Positions 17,565 to 25,997 of a stretch of 51,756 bases of DNA are shown one piece after another (positions within the stretch are counted from its first letter, which is position 1; every line of letters begins with the position of its first letter). A program made the translations under genes and the position numbers. A model generated the notes under the pieces. It worked only from the letters and a program-made list of their open reading frames with translations, was not told the DNA's origin and did not search any database. The stretch lies in contig JARNMJ010000029.1 in NCBI GenBank assembly GCA_029432795.1, forward strand, positions 1 to 51,756, in the 5' to 3' direction. Origin of the DNA: Pontiellaceae bacterium B12219. GTDB lineage: Bacteria > Verrucomicrobiota > Kiritimatiellia > Kiritimatiellales > Pontiellaceae.

Positions 17565-17894
17565 ATGCCAAGCGCAATAACATTTTCTGTCCTGCAAAAT
17601 AATTCGAAAAAGACGATTGAGACGCATGCCGGTGAATATAGAAACCTGATGCGTCTGTTGGTCGATAAACTGGAACCGGATGAGTTCGGGGTGTGCGGCG
17701 GTATGGGACGCTGTGCCACATGTGTAATTCGGATTAAGGGGCTGACCGGAAATTCACAAGTCAAAGGGCGAAACGAGCCGGTGACCCTTTCCCGATCGGG
17801 TTATGACGATGAAAATATCCGCCTATCATGTCAGTTAATGATTTGTCCGGATTTAGAAGGCACAGAGATCGAAATATTGGAATGCAGTTACTGA
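17565..17894 (+). CDS. 2Fe-2S ferredoxin
   Basis: 109 residues from the ATG at 17565. An upstream in-frame ATG at 17502 lies inside purL and is rejected. The cluster ligands are Cys44, Cys50, Cys53 and Cys89, spaced C-x5-C-x2-C...C as in adrenodoxin-type [2Fe-2S] proteins (FGVCGGMGRCATC...RLSCQLMIC). It should be a cytoplasmic electron carrier; its partner is unknown. It begins seven bases after purL, so it probably shares that transcript. A bidirectional terminator follows. Confidence 0.88.
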   Translation: MPSAITFSVLQNNSKKTIETHAGEYRNLMRLLVDKLEPDEFGVCGGMGRCATCVIRIKGLTGNSQVKGRNEPVTLSRSGYDDENIRLSCQLMICPDLEGTEIEILECSY

Positions 17895-17913
17895 CCGGAA
17901 GTTCATCGATACG

Positions 17914-17945
17914 AAAAAGCCCGCGATACGAATCGCGGGCTTTTT
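17914..17945. terminator. Bidirectional intrinsic terminator
   Basis: A perfect 14-base-pair stem, 17914-17927 with 17932-17945, loop ACGA, with an A tract on one side and a T tract on the other. It lies between the convergent ferredoxin and asd genes and should stop both. Confidence 0.95.
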
Positions 17946-17949
17946 GTTG

Positions 17950-17990
17950 GTAGGCGTCCGCGGCGGTTTCATCGAAACCGCCCTGCCTAC
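17950..17990. repeat. Nested hairpin, REP-like, at the asd 3' end
   Basis: An outer pair GTAGGC/GCCTAC (17950-17955 with 17985-17990) encloses an inner 8-base-pair stem, 17962-17969 with 17975-17982, loop CATCG. It directly follows the bidirectional terminator and its last base is the first base of the asd stop codon. Confidence 0.75.
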
Positions 17991-19096
17991 TATTTCTCCA
18001 GCAGGATACGGAGCATCCGGCGGAGCGGTTCGGCGGCTCCCCAAAGCAGCTGGTCGCCGACCGTAAAGGCGGCAAGATATTCCGGGCCCATCTTCATTTT
18101 GCGCAGACGGCCGATCGGCACGGTCAGTGTGCCGGAGATGGCCGCAGGCGTCAGACGCGCAAGGCTCTCTTCTTTGTTGTTGTTTACCACGTCGACCCAT
18201 TCGTTGTCGTTACGCAGGATCTCCGTAATCTCTTCGATCGACACATCTTTGGTCAGCTTAATCGTCAGCGCCTGACTGTGGCTGCGCATCGCACCGATAC
18301 GTACGCAGATGCCATCGATCGGAATCAGCGGATCGTTGCCGAGAATTTTATTGGTTTCAGCATAGCCTTTCCACTCTTCTTTGGTCTGACCGTCATCAAC
18401 GGCTTTATCGATCCACGGAATCAGCGAGCCGGCCAACGGTGCGCCGAATTGCTGGGTGGGCATGGATTCGCTACGCAGGGCATCATTGACTTTACGGTCG
18501 ATGTCGAGAATGGCGGAGGCCGGATTTTTGAGTTCCTCGGCAGCGGCTTCGAACAGATGGCCTTTCTGGGCCAGCAGTTCACGCATGTTCTGGGCTCCGG
18601 CTCCGGAGGCGGCCTGATAGGTCATGGAAGAAACCCATTCAACCAGGCCGGCTTTGAAGAGGCCGCCAATGGCCATCAGCATCAGGGAAACCGTGCAGTT
18701 TCCGCCGATAAAATCTTTTTTCCCATCAGCCAGGGCACGGTCGATAACCGGGCTGTTTACGGGGTCCAGAACGATTGTGGCCTGATCCGCCATGCGCAGG
18801 GTGGATGCGGCATCAATCCAGTAGCCGTTCCAGCCTTTAGAACGCAGCTCGGGATGAATTTTATTGGTGTAGTCGCCGCCCTGACAGGTGATGATGACTT
18901 CCATTTCACTCAGAGCATCAAGATCGAAGGCATCGAGCAGGACAGATTCGCCTTTTCCAACATTCGGAGCCGCCTGACCCGCCTGCGAGGTGGTGAAGAA
19001 AACCGGATCAATATGTTCAAAATCATTTTCCGCACGCATGCGGTCCATCAGTACGGAACCAACCATTCCGCGCCATCCAATCAGTCCAGTTTTCAT
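17990..19096 (-). CDS. asd: Aspartate-semialdehyde dehydrogenase
   Basis: 368 residues, matching the enterobacterial-type enzyme (about 367). It reduces aspartyl phosphate to aspartate semialdehyde with NADPH, the branch point to lysine/diaminopimelate, threonine and methionine. Residues 4-13 ([11 protein letters not shown]) are the nucleotide-binding turn. The catalytic Cys134 lies in [11 protein letters not shown], and [15 protein letters not shown] follows as in the E. coli-type subfamily. An [15 protein letters not shown] segment holds the conserved arginine and histidine. The ATG at 19096 has GGAGA upstream on the minus strand. It is divergent from the permease gene. Confidence 0.97.
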   Translation of the reverse strand: MKTGLIGWRGMVGSVLMDRMRAENDFEHIDPVFFTTSQAGQAAPNVGKGESVLLDAFDLDALSEMEVIITCQGGDYTNKIHPELRSKGWNGYWIDAASTLRMADQATIVLDPVNSPVIDRALADGKKDFIGGNCTVSLMLMAIGGLFKAGLVEWVSSMTYQAASGAGAQNMRELLAQKGHLFEAAAEELKNPASAILDIDRKVNDALRSESMPTQQFGAPLAGSLIPWIDKAVDDGQTKEEWKGYAETNKILGNDPLIPIDGICVRIGAMRSHSQALTIKLTKDVSIEEITEILRNDNEWVDVVNNNKEESLARLTPAAISGTLTVPIGRLRKMKMGPEYLAAFTVGDQLLWGAAEPLRRMLRILLEK

Positions 19097-19150
19097 AGGC
19101 TTTTCTCCATATTTCGTTCAAAAGGTCGGCACCGTATTTGATTTGAAAAC

Positions 19151-19186
19151 CAAACGCAAGCCGCTATTGTCCGCGGCTTGTGTTTG
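19151..19186. other. Hairpin in the asd/permease divergent region
   Basis: A 14-base imperfect stem (19151-19164 with 19173-19186, one mismatch, eight-base loop) between two divergent genes. It could be an operator or a leader structure. No T tract in the direction of either gene. Confidence 0.5.
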
Positions 19187-19198
19187 GAAATCAGAGGG

Positions 19199-19213
19199 TT
19201 CCAACCCTTGGAA
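19199..19213. repeat. TTCCARNNNYTGGAA palindrome, copy 8
   Basis: Perfect arms, spacer ACCCT, intergenic, ending 10 bases before the permease ATG, so it overlaps the ribosome-binding region. Confidence 0.92.
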
Positions 19214-19223
19214 AGCGTTTGAA

Positions 19224-20126
19224 ATGTGGATTTGGCTGGGTTTAGTTTCGATGGTGTTTCTGGGGGTGTACGACCTCTGTAAAAAGCATGCTCTGACGGA
19301 TAATGCGGTTTTACCCACGCTGTTTTTTTCGAATCTGGCAAGTGTCTGCCTGATGATTCCGGTTCTGCTGGGATCGAAGTTTTTTCCTGAATTGATGGGC
19401 GGAATCGGTTTGTGTGCCGAGCCGATGGGATTGCAATGGCACGGCTATATGGTGATCAAGGCGCTGATTGTGGGTTCATCCTGGATCTGTGCCTATTTTG
19501 CGCTGAAGCATCTTCCGATTTCCATTGTCTCTCCGGTTCGTGCTTCGGGGCCGGTTTGGACGCTGATCGGTGCCATTCTGATTTTCCATGAACAGCCTTC
19601 GTTGATGCAATGGATCGGGATGGGGCTGATCTTTTTCTGCTATCTGCTGTTTTCGTTGCTCGGCCGGGAGGAAGGAATTGTTTTCCACCGCAGCAAATGG
19701 ATTGGTCTTATTTTCCTGGCCACACTGATCGGTACCTGCAGCACGCTGTTTGACAAATGGTTGATTCATGGCCAGGGCATGGCTCCGGTTCAGGTGCTGG
19801 CGTGGTACTTCGTTTATCTCGCCATCTTTTTCACATTGGTGAACGCCTTGCTGTGGTGGCCGAACCGAAAAAAGACAACGCCGTTCAGATGGCGCTGGAC
19901 GATGCCGCTGATCGGAACTTTCCTGGTGATTGCCGACTTTGCCTATTTCATGGCGGTTGCGGAGCCGGAGGCCTTGATTGTGATCCTCTCTATTCTGCGG
20001 CGGTGCAGTGTCCTGATTTCCTTTTTTGTGGGGGCCTTCCTTTTCCGGGAAGTCAATAAACGCAAAAAAGCCTGGGTACTGGCCGGAATTCTGGTCGGTG
20101 TGCTTTTAATTATCCTCGCGGGCTGA
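19224..20126 (+). CDS. EamA/DMT-family membrane permease
   Basis: 300 residues from the ATG at 19224. An upstream ATG would start inside the asd gene on the other strand and is rejected. About ten hydrophobic segments form two five-helix halves, as in the drug/metabolite transporter (EamA) superfamily. The ends of the halves carry the usual SPVRASGPVWTLIGAILIFHEQPSLMQWIGMGLIF and a late FREVNKRKKAWVLAGILVGVLLI. The substrate cannot be told; related proteins move amino acids, sugars or metabolites. A palindrome copy occupies the place of a normal ribosome binding site. Confidence 0.88.
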   Translation: MWIWLGLVSMVFLGVYDLCKKHALTDNAVLPTLFFSNLASVCLMIPVLLGSKFFPELMGGIGLCAEPMGLQWHGYMVIKALIVGSSWICAYFALKHLPISIVSPVRASGPVWTLIGAILIFHEQPSLMQWIGMGLIFFCYLLFSLLGREEGIVFHRSKWIGLIFLATLIGTCSTLFDKWLIHGQGMAPVQVLAWYFVYLAIFFTLVNALLWWPNRKKTTPFRWRWTMPLIGTFLVIADFAYFMAVAEPEALIVILSILRRCSVLISFFVGAFLFREVNKRKKAWVLAGILVGVLLIILAG

Positions 20127-20218
20127 GGCGATGAATAGTAAGTATTAGCCGCGAAGGAACGCATAGCTTATGAATGCGGAAATTAAATAGAGTATAGACG
20201 ATTTGGAGATGGCTCGAA

Positions 20219-20425
20219 ATGAAAACCAGCAAGCTGACTGATGATCCGAGGCAATGCGCGACGTCTGAAGGAATTGAACGATTTCAATTTCAGCAGACTG
20301 CGAAGATGACTCTGTCGGAGCGCTTGGAAGCGCTGGATGGAATGATTCGATTAACATCGTCATTCAGCGCTTGCGGGCCAGCGGTTCAAGATGAGTCGGC
20401 TGAATACAAGACTTCCGGCAAATGA
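20219..20425 (+). CDS. Small hypothetical protein, translationally coupled to pabB
   Basis: 68 residues, no known family. GGAG (20205-20208) lies ten bases before the ATG, and its stop codon overlaps the pabB start (ATGA at 20422-20425), a common sign of coupled translation. The middle segment MTLSERLEALDGMIRLT resembles small helical proteins seen next to nucleotidyltransferase-type genes in toxin-antitoxin-like pairs, but no such partner is present. It may be a remnant of such a pair or a real small gene. The preceding 92 bases hold only tiny frames. Confidence 0.45.
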   Translation: MKTSKLTDDPRQCATSEGIERFQFQQTAKMTLSERLEALDGMIRLTSSFSACGPAVQDESAEYKTSGK

Positions 20426-22134
20426 AAGTGGTTTTAAAACATGCGGGGAAATGGCTGCATTTCCAAAGTCCGGAAAAGGTGCTGGTTGCCGAGCGGGTCG
20501 AAGAGGTTCTTCCGATGCTGCGCGAGGCGGAGAACTCGGGCCTGTTTGCGGCGGGGTTTGTTTCCTATGAAGCCGCACCGGCGTTTGATGCGGCGCTGAA
20601 AACGAACGCGGCCGATGGATTTCCATTGCTCTGCCTCGGTTTATTTCAGGCCCCGGAGGTGTTGGAGCAGATTGAAACATTACCTGCGGCATCGTTTTCT
20701 ATGGGGGCATTGGAACCCACGGTCTCAAAGGCGGAGTTCATTTCGGCGATCGGCGAGATTAAGGAACGGATTGCGGAGGGCGCAACGTATCAGGTGAATT
20801 ATACCTATCGGCTTCGTGCTGATTTTTCAGGTGATGCCTGGGCCTTTTTTCAGGAGTTGGTCAATGGGCAGAAAACGGATTATGCCGCCTTCATTGAAAC
20901 GGATGATTTTGCGATTTGCTCGGCGTCGCCCGAGCTCTTTTTCAGTTTAAACAACGGCAAGCTGGTTTCCCGGCCGATGAAAGGAACCGCCGGGCGCGGA
21001 CTGACGTTTTCCGAGGATTGGAAAAATGCCGAGGCGCTGCGTGAGTCGGCAAAAGACCTGGCGGAAAATATTATGATTGTGGATATGATCCGCAACGATA
21101 TCGGTCGTGTGGCGGAGTCCGGCAGTGTGAAAACCGTCAGCACTTTTGATGTCGAAAAATATCCAACCGTTTGGCAGATGACTTCGACGGTGCGCGGACG
21201 GCTGGGACAGCCGTCCCTACCGAAGGTTTTCGAAGCGCTTTTTCCGTGTGCCTCCATCACGGGCGCACCGAAAGCGAAGACGATGGAGCTGATCCAGGGG
21301 CTGGAAACCTCCCCGCGCAAAATTTATACGGGGTCGATCGGTTTTGTTACCCCGCAGGGCGAGGCCTGTTTTAATGTGGCGATTCGCACGGCGTTGATTC
21401 AGAAGGAAATGCTGGAGTTCGGTATCGGCGGCGGCATTGTCTGGGATTCCGATGCAGAAGCGGAATACGAAGAAACGCTGACGAAAGCGCGGGTGCTAAC
21501 GCAGCCACGACCGGATTTCAAATTGTTGGAAACGATGTTATGGAAACCGGAATCGGGCATTTTTCTCTTGAACGAACATTTGCAACGGCTGGGTAAATCG
21601 GCGGCTTATTTTGATGTTCCGCTGGATATGCATGCGGTTTTCCAGTGTCTGGAAGAGATTTCCCACACTTGCGCAAGTGTGAGAATCCGGCTGTTGGTTT
21701 CCAGAGATGGGAACTCGGAGGTGCAGACCTTTCCGCTCAACGGGCAGACGGATTGCCGATCCGTCCCGACCTTGCGCGTTGCGCTGGCGAAAGAACCGGT
21801 CGATTCACAGGATCTTTTCCTCTATCACAAAACAACGCACCGCACGGTGTATGAATCGGCGAAGGCGAATTTCCCGGATCATGATGATGTAATTCTGTGG
21901 AATGAAAAGGGCGAGGTGACGGAGAGCTGTTTCGGAAATGTTGTGGTTCGAACGGGCGATAAAAAGATTACACCTCCGATCTCCTGCGGTCTGCTGGGCG
22001 GGACCTTCCGTGAGTATTTGCTGAAATCCGGGGAAATTGAAGAGGGCATTATTCCGATCGGAGATCTGAAGGCGGCAGACGAGGTTTTTCTGGTCAATTC
22101 GGTCCGAACGTGGCAAAAATCCATTTTAAGTTAA
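20422..22134 (+). CDS. pabB: Aminodeoxychorismate synthase/4-amino-4-deoxychorismate lyase fusion (PabB-PabC)
   Basis: 570 residues made of two enzymes. Residues 1-~370 are PabB, the chorismate-binding subunit of aminodeoxychorismate synthase: YQVNYTYRL, the SRPMKGTAGRG motif, DLAENIMIVDMIRNDIGR, PCASITGAPKAKTMELI and GIGGGIVWDSDAEAEYEE. Residues about 375-570 are a class IV aminotransferase-fold PabC (lyase) with HKTTHRTVYE and WNEKGEVTESCFGNVVV, where the Lys of HKT is the likely PLP ligand. The two make p-aminobenzoate for folate. Such fusions are known. A PabA glutaminase is not encoded nearby. The gene contains two perfect palindromes of a repeat-like kind. Confidence 0.95.
   Translation: MKVVLKHAGKWLHFQSPEKVLVAERVEEVLPMLREAENSGLFAAGFVSYEAAPAFDAALKTNAADGFPLLCLGLFQAPEVLEQIETLPAASFSMGALEPTVSKAEFISAIGEIKERIAEGATYQVNYTYRLRADFSGDAWAFFQELVNGQKTDYAAFIETDDFAICSASPELFFSLNNGKLVSRPMKGTAGRGLTFSEDWKNAEALRESAKDLAENIMIVDMIRNDIGRVAESGSVKTVSTFDVEKYPTVWQMTSTVRGRLGQPSLPKVFEALFPCASITGAPKAKTMELIQGLETSPRKIYTGSIGFVTPQGEACFNVAIRTALIQKEMLEFGIGGGIVWDSDAEAEYEETLTKARVLTQPRPDFKLLETMLWKPESGIFLLNEHLQRLGKSAAYFDVPLDMHAVFQCLEEISHTCASVRIRLLVSRDGNSEVQTFPLNGQTDCRSVPTLRVALAKEPVDSQDLFLYHKTTHRTVYESAKANFPDHDDVILWNEKGEVTESCFGNVVVRTGDKKITPPISCGLLGGTFREYLLKSGEIEEGIIPIGDLKAADEVFLVNSVRTWQKSILS
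21196..21216. repeat. REP-like palindrome inside pabB
   Basis: An 8-base perfect inverted repeat (21196-21203 with 21209-21216, 5-base spacer GGGAC), followed by CCTACC. It encodes G-R-L-G-Q-P-S in a variable stretch between TSTVR and the FPCASITGAPK block, so it is tolerated at a surface loop. Confidence 0.7.
21664..21681. repeat. 18-base perfect palindrome inside pabB
   Basis: CACACTTGCGCAAGTGTG is fully self-complementary with no spacer. It encodes HTCASV in the PabC half. Unlike the TTCCA motif it has no spacer. Confidence 0.85.
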
Positions 22135-22148
22135 CCGAGGATTCATGC

Positions 22149-22451
22149 ATGAAAGTTATCATCGATTTGACCATTGTTCCCATCGGGATCGGCGTTTCGC
22201 TTTCGCCGTATGTCGCCGTTTGTGAGGACGTGCTGAAGGATACGGGGCTGAAGATTGCGCTGCATGCCAACGGTACGAATATTGAAGGCGAATGGGATGA
22301 CGTTTTTGCTGCGGTGAAAGCCTGCCACGAAAAGGTGCATGCCATGGGAGCCCCGCGTATTCACACCAATATTAAGCTCGGCACGCGAACGGATAAAGCC
22401 CAGTCGCTGGATGACAAGGTGAAGAGTGTCGAGGCTAAGCTGAGTCGATAG
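22149..22451 (+). CDS. MTH1187/YkoF-type thiamine-binding protein
   Basis: 100 residues from the ATG at 22149; an upstream ATG would start within pabB. The IIDLTIVPIGIGVSLSPYVAVCEDVLKDTGLKIALHANGTNIEG pattern matches the MTH1187 family (ferredoxin-like fold), members of which bind thiamine-related molecules. GAGGA is 7 bases upstream and the gene begins 14 bases after pabB, so it is likely co-transcribed. The 3' end overlaps the convergent DUF454 gene by 17 bases. Confidence 0.88.
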   Translation: MKVIIDLTIVPIGIGVSLSPYVAVCEDVLKDTGLKIALHANGTNIEGEWDDVFAAVKACHEKVHAMGAPRIHTNIKLGTRTDKAQSLDDKVKSVEAKLSR

Positions 22452-22824
22452 TTTTTCTGCAGGTTTTCAAGCGCAGCACTGTGATCAGACCGATGATGAG
22501 AAGCAGTGCGCCGAAGAGGCGGAGATAGCAGTTTTCAAGCGCAAAGCCGATGGCATAGGTGCCGAAGACCACCATCGACCCAACGGCCAGCAGTTTCGCC
22601 TTGAAGGGAATGCACTTTTTCTCCTGCCAGTTTTTAAGGATGGGGCCGAAGAGGCGGTGTTCGATGAGCCAGCGGTGGCATTTTTCGGATGAGTGCGCGA
22701 AGCACCAGGCTGCAAGCAGGAGCAACGGCGTGGTGGGAAGCAACGGAAGCACGGTGCCGAGGGCGGCAAGTCCAACGAGCAGTATTCCCGCCGTCAGAAA
22801 GATCCATTTGTATTTTTCTTTCAT
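22435..22824 (-). CDS. DUF454 (YbaN family) inner membrane protein
   Basis: 129 residues. The conserved core GLAALGTVLPLLPTTPLLLLAAWCFAHSSEKCHRWLIEHRLFGPILKNWQEKKCIPFKAK is characteristic of YbaN/DUF454. Four hydrophobic segments are predicted: about 8-24, 30-43, 74-95 and 100-116. No function is established for the family. It is convergent with the thiamine-binding protein gene, overlapping by 17 bases. Confidence 0.93.
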   Translation of the reverse strand: MKEKYKWIFLTAGILLVGLAALGTVLPLLPTTPLLLLAAWCFAHSSEKCHRWLIEHRLFGPILKNWQEKKCIPFKAKLLAVGSMVVFGTYAIGFALENCYLRLFGALLLIIGLITVLRLKTCRKTIDSA

Positions 22825-22956
22825 ACCGCAGAAGGGTGGTTGAAGGGATGCAGGGAGTAAAGTGAAATGCGTTCAGGTTTGTGAAATTACCCGGTTAAGG
22901 GTATAACCGATGATTCCCGGTACGGAGCAAAGCACACCATTTCCACAGGAGATAAA

Positions 22957-25917
22957 ATGATCAGGACAATAAAAAAACTGTGGGCTCTCGGCATACTGTT
23001 CGCCGGAACGGTCGGTGTTTTTGCCGTTGATAATCCGATTCCGACCCCGATGGACGGGGCGGTGGTGAACTATAACGGATTGTTTTATGGCATGTCGGCC
23101 CGCACCAATGGCCAAATGCTTGTTTCTGAAGATCTGATTCACTGGGGTTCGCCAACGCAGGTGCTGACGAATGCCATTGCGGGACCGTATGAGCTGATTC
23201 GCCGAAACGGCATTTTTTATCTGTATGCTCAGGGGCTGGGCTATGCCATTTCGGATGATCCGCTGAAACCTTTTTCCGGGATTCGGAGAGCCGGACTTTC
23301 GGGGGAACAGATGCGGTTTTATCAGGATGCCAGCGGTGCGTTGTTTTCGGTGAACCGACAGGTGGGCAGCAAGCGGGAGGGGGAAATCTGGCTGCAGCGT
23401 TATTCCACCCCCTGGAAAACGTCGGGCAAACCCAAACAGCTGCTGGATGGGCGGCAGGGTATGTGGGATTCGCTGGACAGCGCGGATTTATGCGATCCGG
23501 AAATTGTCGGATATCGCGGAAATTATTATCTGCTCTATGCCGCCAACAATCCAAGCCCGCGTACCGGCCTGCGCGAAATCGGTGTGGCCGTGAATGAAAA
23601 TCCATTGCGGATTGAGAATACGGATAAATTGGCTGATCCGGTGCTGGTGCGGAATGCGGAGCGGCTTTCGCGCACCTATGAAACGGTTCTGCCTTCGGGG
23701 GAGTTTGGAGAATGGCATGGTCGCTATTCCCTGCAGAAGCCGGAAGGCGACTGGACCCAGGCGGAGTATAAATATTCGAAATGGCGCTCCGGCGATGGCG
23801 GTTTCGGAGCGCCGGATGAGATCAACGGGGCTCAGCTTCATGCCTGTCGCACCAAGTGGGACAAGGGCGAGAATCTGTGGGTGCGTCGCGAATTCAATCT
23901 GCCGAAAGGTATTCCGGAAACGCCGGTTCTGAATATTCGCCATGAAGGAGCCGCGCAGGTTTTTATTAACGGAAAACTGGTGTATAAATCCGCTAAACCT
24001 GCGCTTTCGTACTGTAATTTTGACATCAGTGAAGAAACCGAGGGGCTGTTGCGCGAAACGGATAATGTGATCGCTGTGCAGGTGATGGTGCCCGCGAATG
24101 CGGAGTATCGGTTTTTGGATTTCGGCCTGCTCGATGCCAAAAAGGAACCGGTTGAGCCGACGGTGTATGGACTGGACAGCCCGCAGATTCTGACGGGACC
24201 GAACGGATTTGAAAAGTGGGTGCTTTATAAAGCCTGGTGGAATGGCAACTATGGTTCCGGCCTCGACCGTGTTTTCTTTTATGATAAGGAGCTGGTGATT
24301 GACGGGCCGACCACTGCGGCTTCCTCGGGCTATCATCCGCCGCCCGCCAAACCGACCTTCCGTGATACCTTCCCGGAACATGAAACCGTGGAGTGGGCGG
24401 AGCGGTGGGAATTTCCCAGCGGTAAATGGGCCGGTTTTGAGGGGGCCATGCGCCAGAGCGTTTCCAAAGGGACGGCGAAGGCCTATCTGAAAGCGCCGAA
24501 GTTCAGCCACTATCTTTTTGAAACCGGTATCCGTTTTCCAACCACTGGAAAAGGCAGTGCGGGGGTGGTGGCCTGGAGCGATGGTGAATTTGATTTAATC
24601 GTGAGCATCAATCCGTCGAAAAACACATGGTCTTATCATGTGGAACCGGGAAATCTTGCCCCGAAAACCTTCAAGCTTCCGCCGCTCTTCCGATCTTCGG
24701 AAAAACCGCCGGGTGCCGGCGAGCTCGACAATCCTCTGCATACGTTGCGGATTACGAAAAACGGAGGTTATTTCGGTGTGGAGCTGGGCGGGGTAAATCT
24801 GCTGCCGAATAAACCGCTGATTACAAAGATGACCGGACCGGGGGTGCCGGGATTCTATTGCTCCGATTCAGCAGCGGAGTTCGATGGGGTAACCTTTACT
24901 ATCGGCTGGGATGAATTTGATCAGTACATAACCGGTTGGGGTGCCGCGGAAGATGGAACGCCGCCGGGCGGTGAGTGGCGTATGGACCGGGATCTGGGAT
25001 TGGAACAGCGCATGCATTCCAAGCCGGGGCGTGCGTTCAAGGGCGATCTGCTGGATCAGTATGAATTCACCGTGAATGTGCAGCTGGAGGAGTTGGAGGA
25101 AGGTAAGGAACGGCTCTATGGCGTTTTTCCCGTTTTTGCCGATAAAAATAATTATATCAAAGCGCTGATTGATACGCGGGCCAGAGAACTGCTTGTGAGC
25201 GGGAAGTTGGATGGAAAAGAAATTACGCCTATTCAGCGCAGTCTGGCAACGCAGGTGGTGCATCGGCATCTGTATGATAAATCCACTTCGTATCGGGATG
25301 TCACGTCCTGGGTCTACGGTCTGCGTTCAGAGTCGATCATCAATGGATTGAATATCCGGTGGTTGGAAGGGGAGTACGATCATTTGCGTCAGACGTTTAT
25401 GATTCCGGAAGATGAAATGGTGGTTAAATATGCTCAGCTGGATCGTGGCAGAGAACCGAATCTGTGGGATGACGGGCGCTTCTACGATGCGGATGAACCA
25501 AAGCCGGAGCAGCAGTATGCCGGAATTTACAACCGGGTCCAGGTGCGTCCAGTGCTTGGAAATTATGTCGGCTTTGGTTTTTATACCACCGGGTCGGTTG
25601 TGGTGAATTCTGAAACCGGCCGATATATTCGGCCGTATTCCCGGGGCGACAGCCTCGGGTCGAATGAGAGGGTCAGTACCAATTCATCGGAGTCGGATAC
25701 AACATCCCGTCCACAGGATACGGTGATTTCGCTGGAGGTGGAATCGAGCTATTTTTTCCGTTGTGTGAAGCTGAACGATCGCGTGATTATTGAATTGAAC
25801 GGCCGGCCGATGGCCACGGTTGAAGGGGCCTGGCCTGCGTCGCAAGTCGGTCTGCTGACCGAAGGGCAGCCTGCTTTCTACAACGGAATGATGCTGATGC
25901 ATCTACCGGCTGAATAA
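22957..25917 (+). CDS. Secreted GH43-like beta-propeller protein with inserted and C-terminal domains
   Basis: 986 residues with signal peptide (KKLWALGILFAGTVGVFA, cleavage about residue 24). Residues about 30-230 look like a five-bladed propeller of the GH43/32 clan: MDGAVVNYNGLFYGMSAR, SEDLIHWG, CDPEIVGYRGNYYLLYAA. A galactose-binding-like (GH2 N-domain type) insert follows at about 260-395, with LWVRREFNLPKG and INGKLVYKS, and then the propeller seems to resume (SPQILTGPNGFEKWVLYKAWWNGNYG, DRVFFYDK). From about 455 on there are two concanavalin/DUF1080-like lectin modules (FRDTFPEHETVEWAERWEFPSGKW; WRMDRDLGLEQRMHSKPG). The role is inferred: polysaccharide binding or hydrolysis outside the cell. 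AGGAGA precedes the ATG. Confidence 0.8.
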   Translation: MIRTIKKLWALGILFAGTVGVFAVDNPIPTPMDGAVVNYNGLFYGMSARTNGQMLVSEDLIHWGSPTQVLTNAIAGPYELIRRNGIFYLYAQGLGYAISDDPLKPFSGIRRAGLSGEQMRFYQDASGALFSVNRQVGSKREGEIWLQRYSTPWKTSGKPKQLLDGRQGMWDSLDSADLCDPEIVGYRGNYYLLYAANNPSPRTGLREIGVAVNENPLRIENTDKLADPVLVRNAERLSRTYETVLPSGEFGEWHGRYSLQKPEGDWTQAEYKYSKWRSGDGGFGAPDEINGAQLHACRTKWDKGENLWVRREFNLPKGIPETPVLNIRHEGAAQVFINGKLVYKSAKPALSYCNFDISEETEGLLRETDNVIAVQVMVPANAEYRFLDFGLLDAKKEPVEPTVYGLDSPQILTGPNGFEKWVLYKAWWNGNYGSGLDRVFFYDKELVIDGPTTAASSGYHPPPAKPTFRDTFPEHETVEWAERWEFPSGKWAGFEGAMRQSVSKGTAKAYLKAPKFSHYLFETGIRFPTTGKGSAGVVAWSDGEFDLIVSINPSKNTWSYHVEPGNLAPKTFKLPPLFRSSEKPPGAGELDNPLHTLRITKNGGYFGVELGGVNLLPNKPLITKMTGPGVPGFYCSDSAAEFDGVTFTIGWDEFDQYITGWGAAEDGTPPGGEWRMDRDLGLEQRMHSKPGRAFKGDLLDQYEFTVNVQLEELEEGKERLYGVFPVFADKNNYIKALIDTRARELLVSGKLDGKEITPIQRSLATQVVHRHLYDKSTSYRDVTSWVYGLRSESIINGLNIRWLEGEYDHLRQTFMIPEDEMVVKYAQLDRGREPNLWDDGRFYDADEPKPEQQYAGIYNRVQVRPVLGNYVGFGFYTTGSVVVNSETGRYIRPYSRGDSLGSNERVSTNSSESDTTSRPQDTVISLEVESSYFFRCVKLNDRVIIELNGRPMATVEGAWPASQVGLLTEGQPAFYNGMMLMHLPAE
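24536..24550. repeat. TTCCARNNNYTGGAA palindrome, copy 9
   Basis: Perfect arms, spacer ACCAC, in the GH43-like gene, encoding F-P-T-T-G-K. It is flanked by extra T and A pairs. Confidence 0.9.
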
Positions 25918-25997
25918 AATACAACTCCATAATTCTCTTGCTCGTAATATCTCTTTTTGTTCATATCTCAAACCTTTGAGGGAATAAGGAGCTTGCG

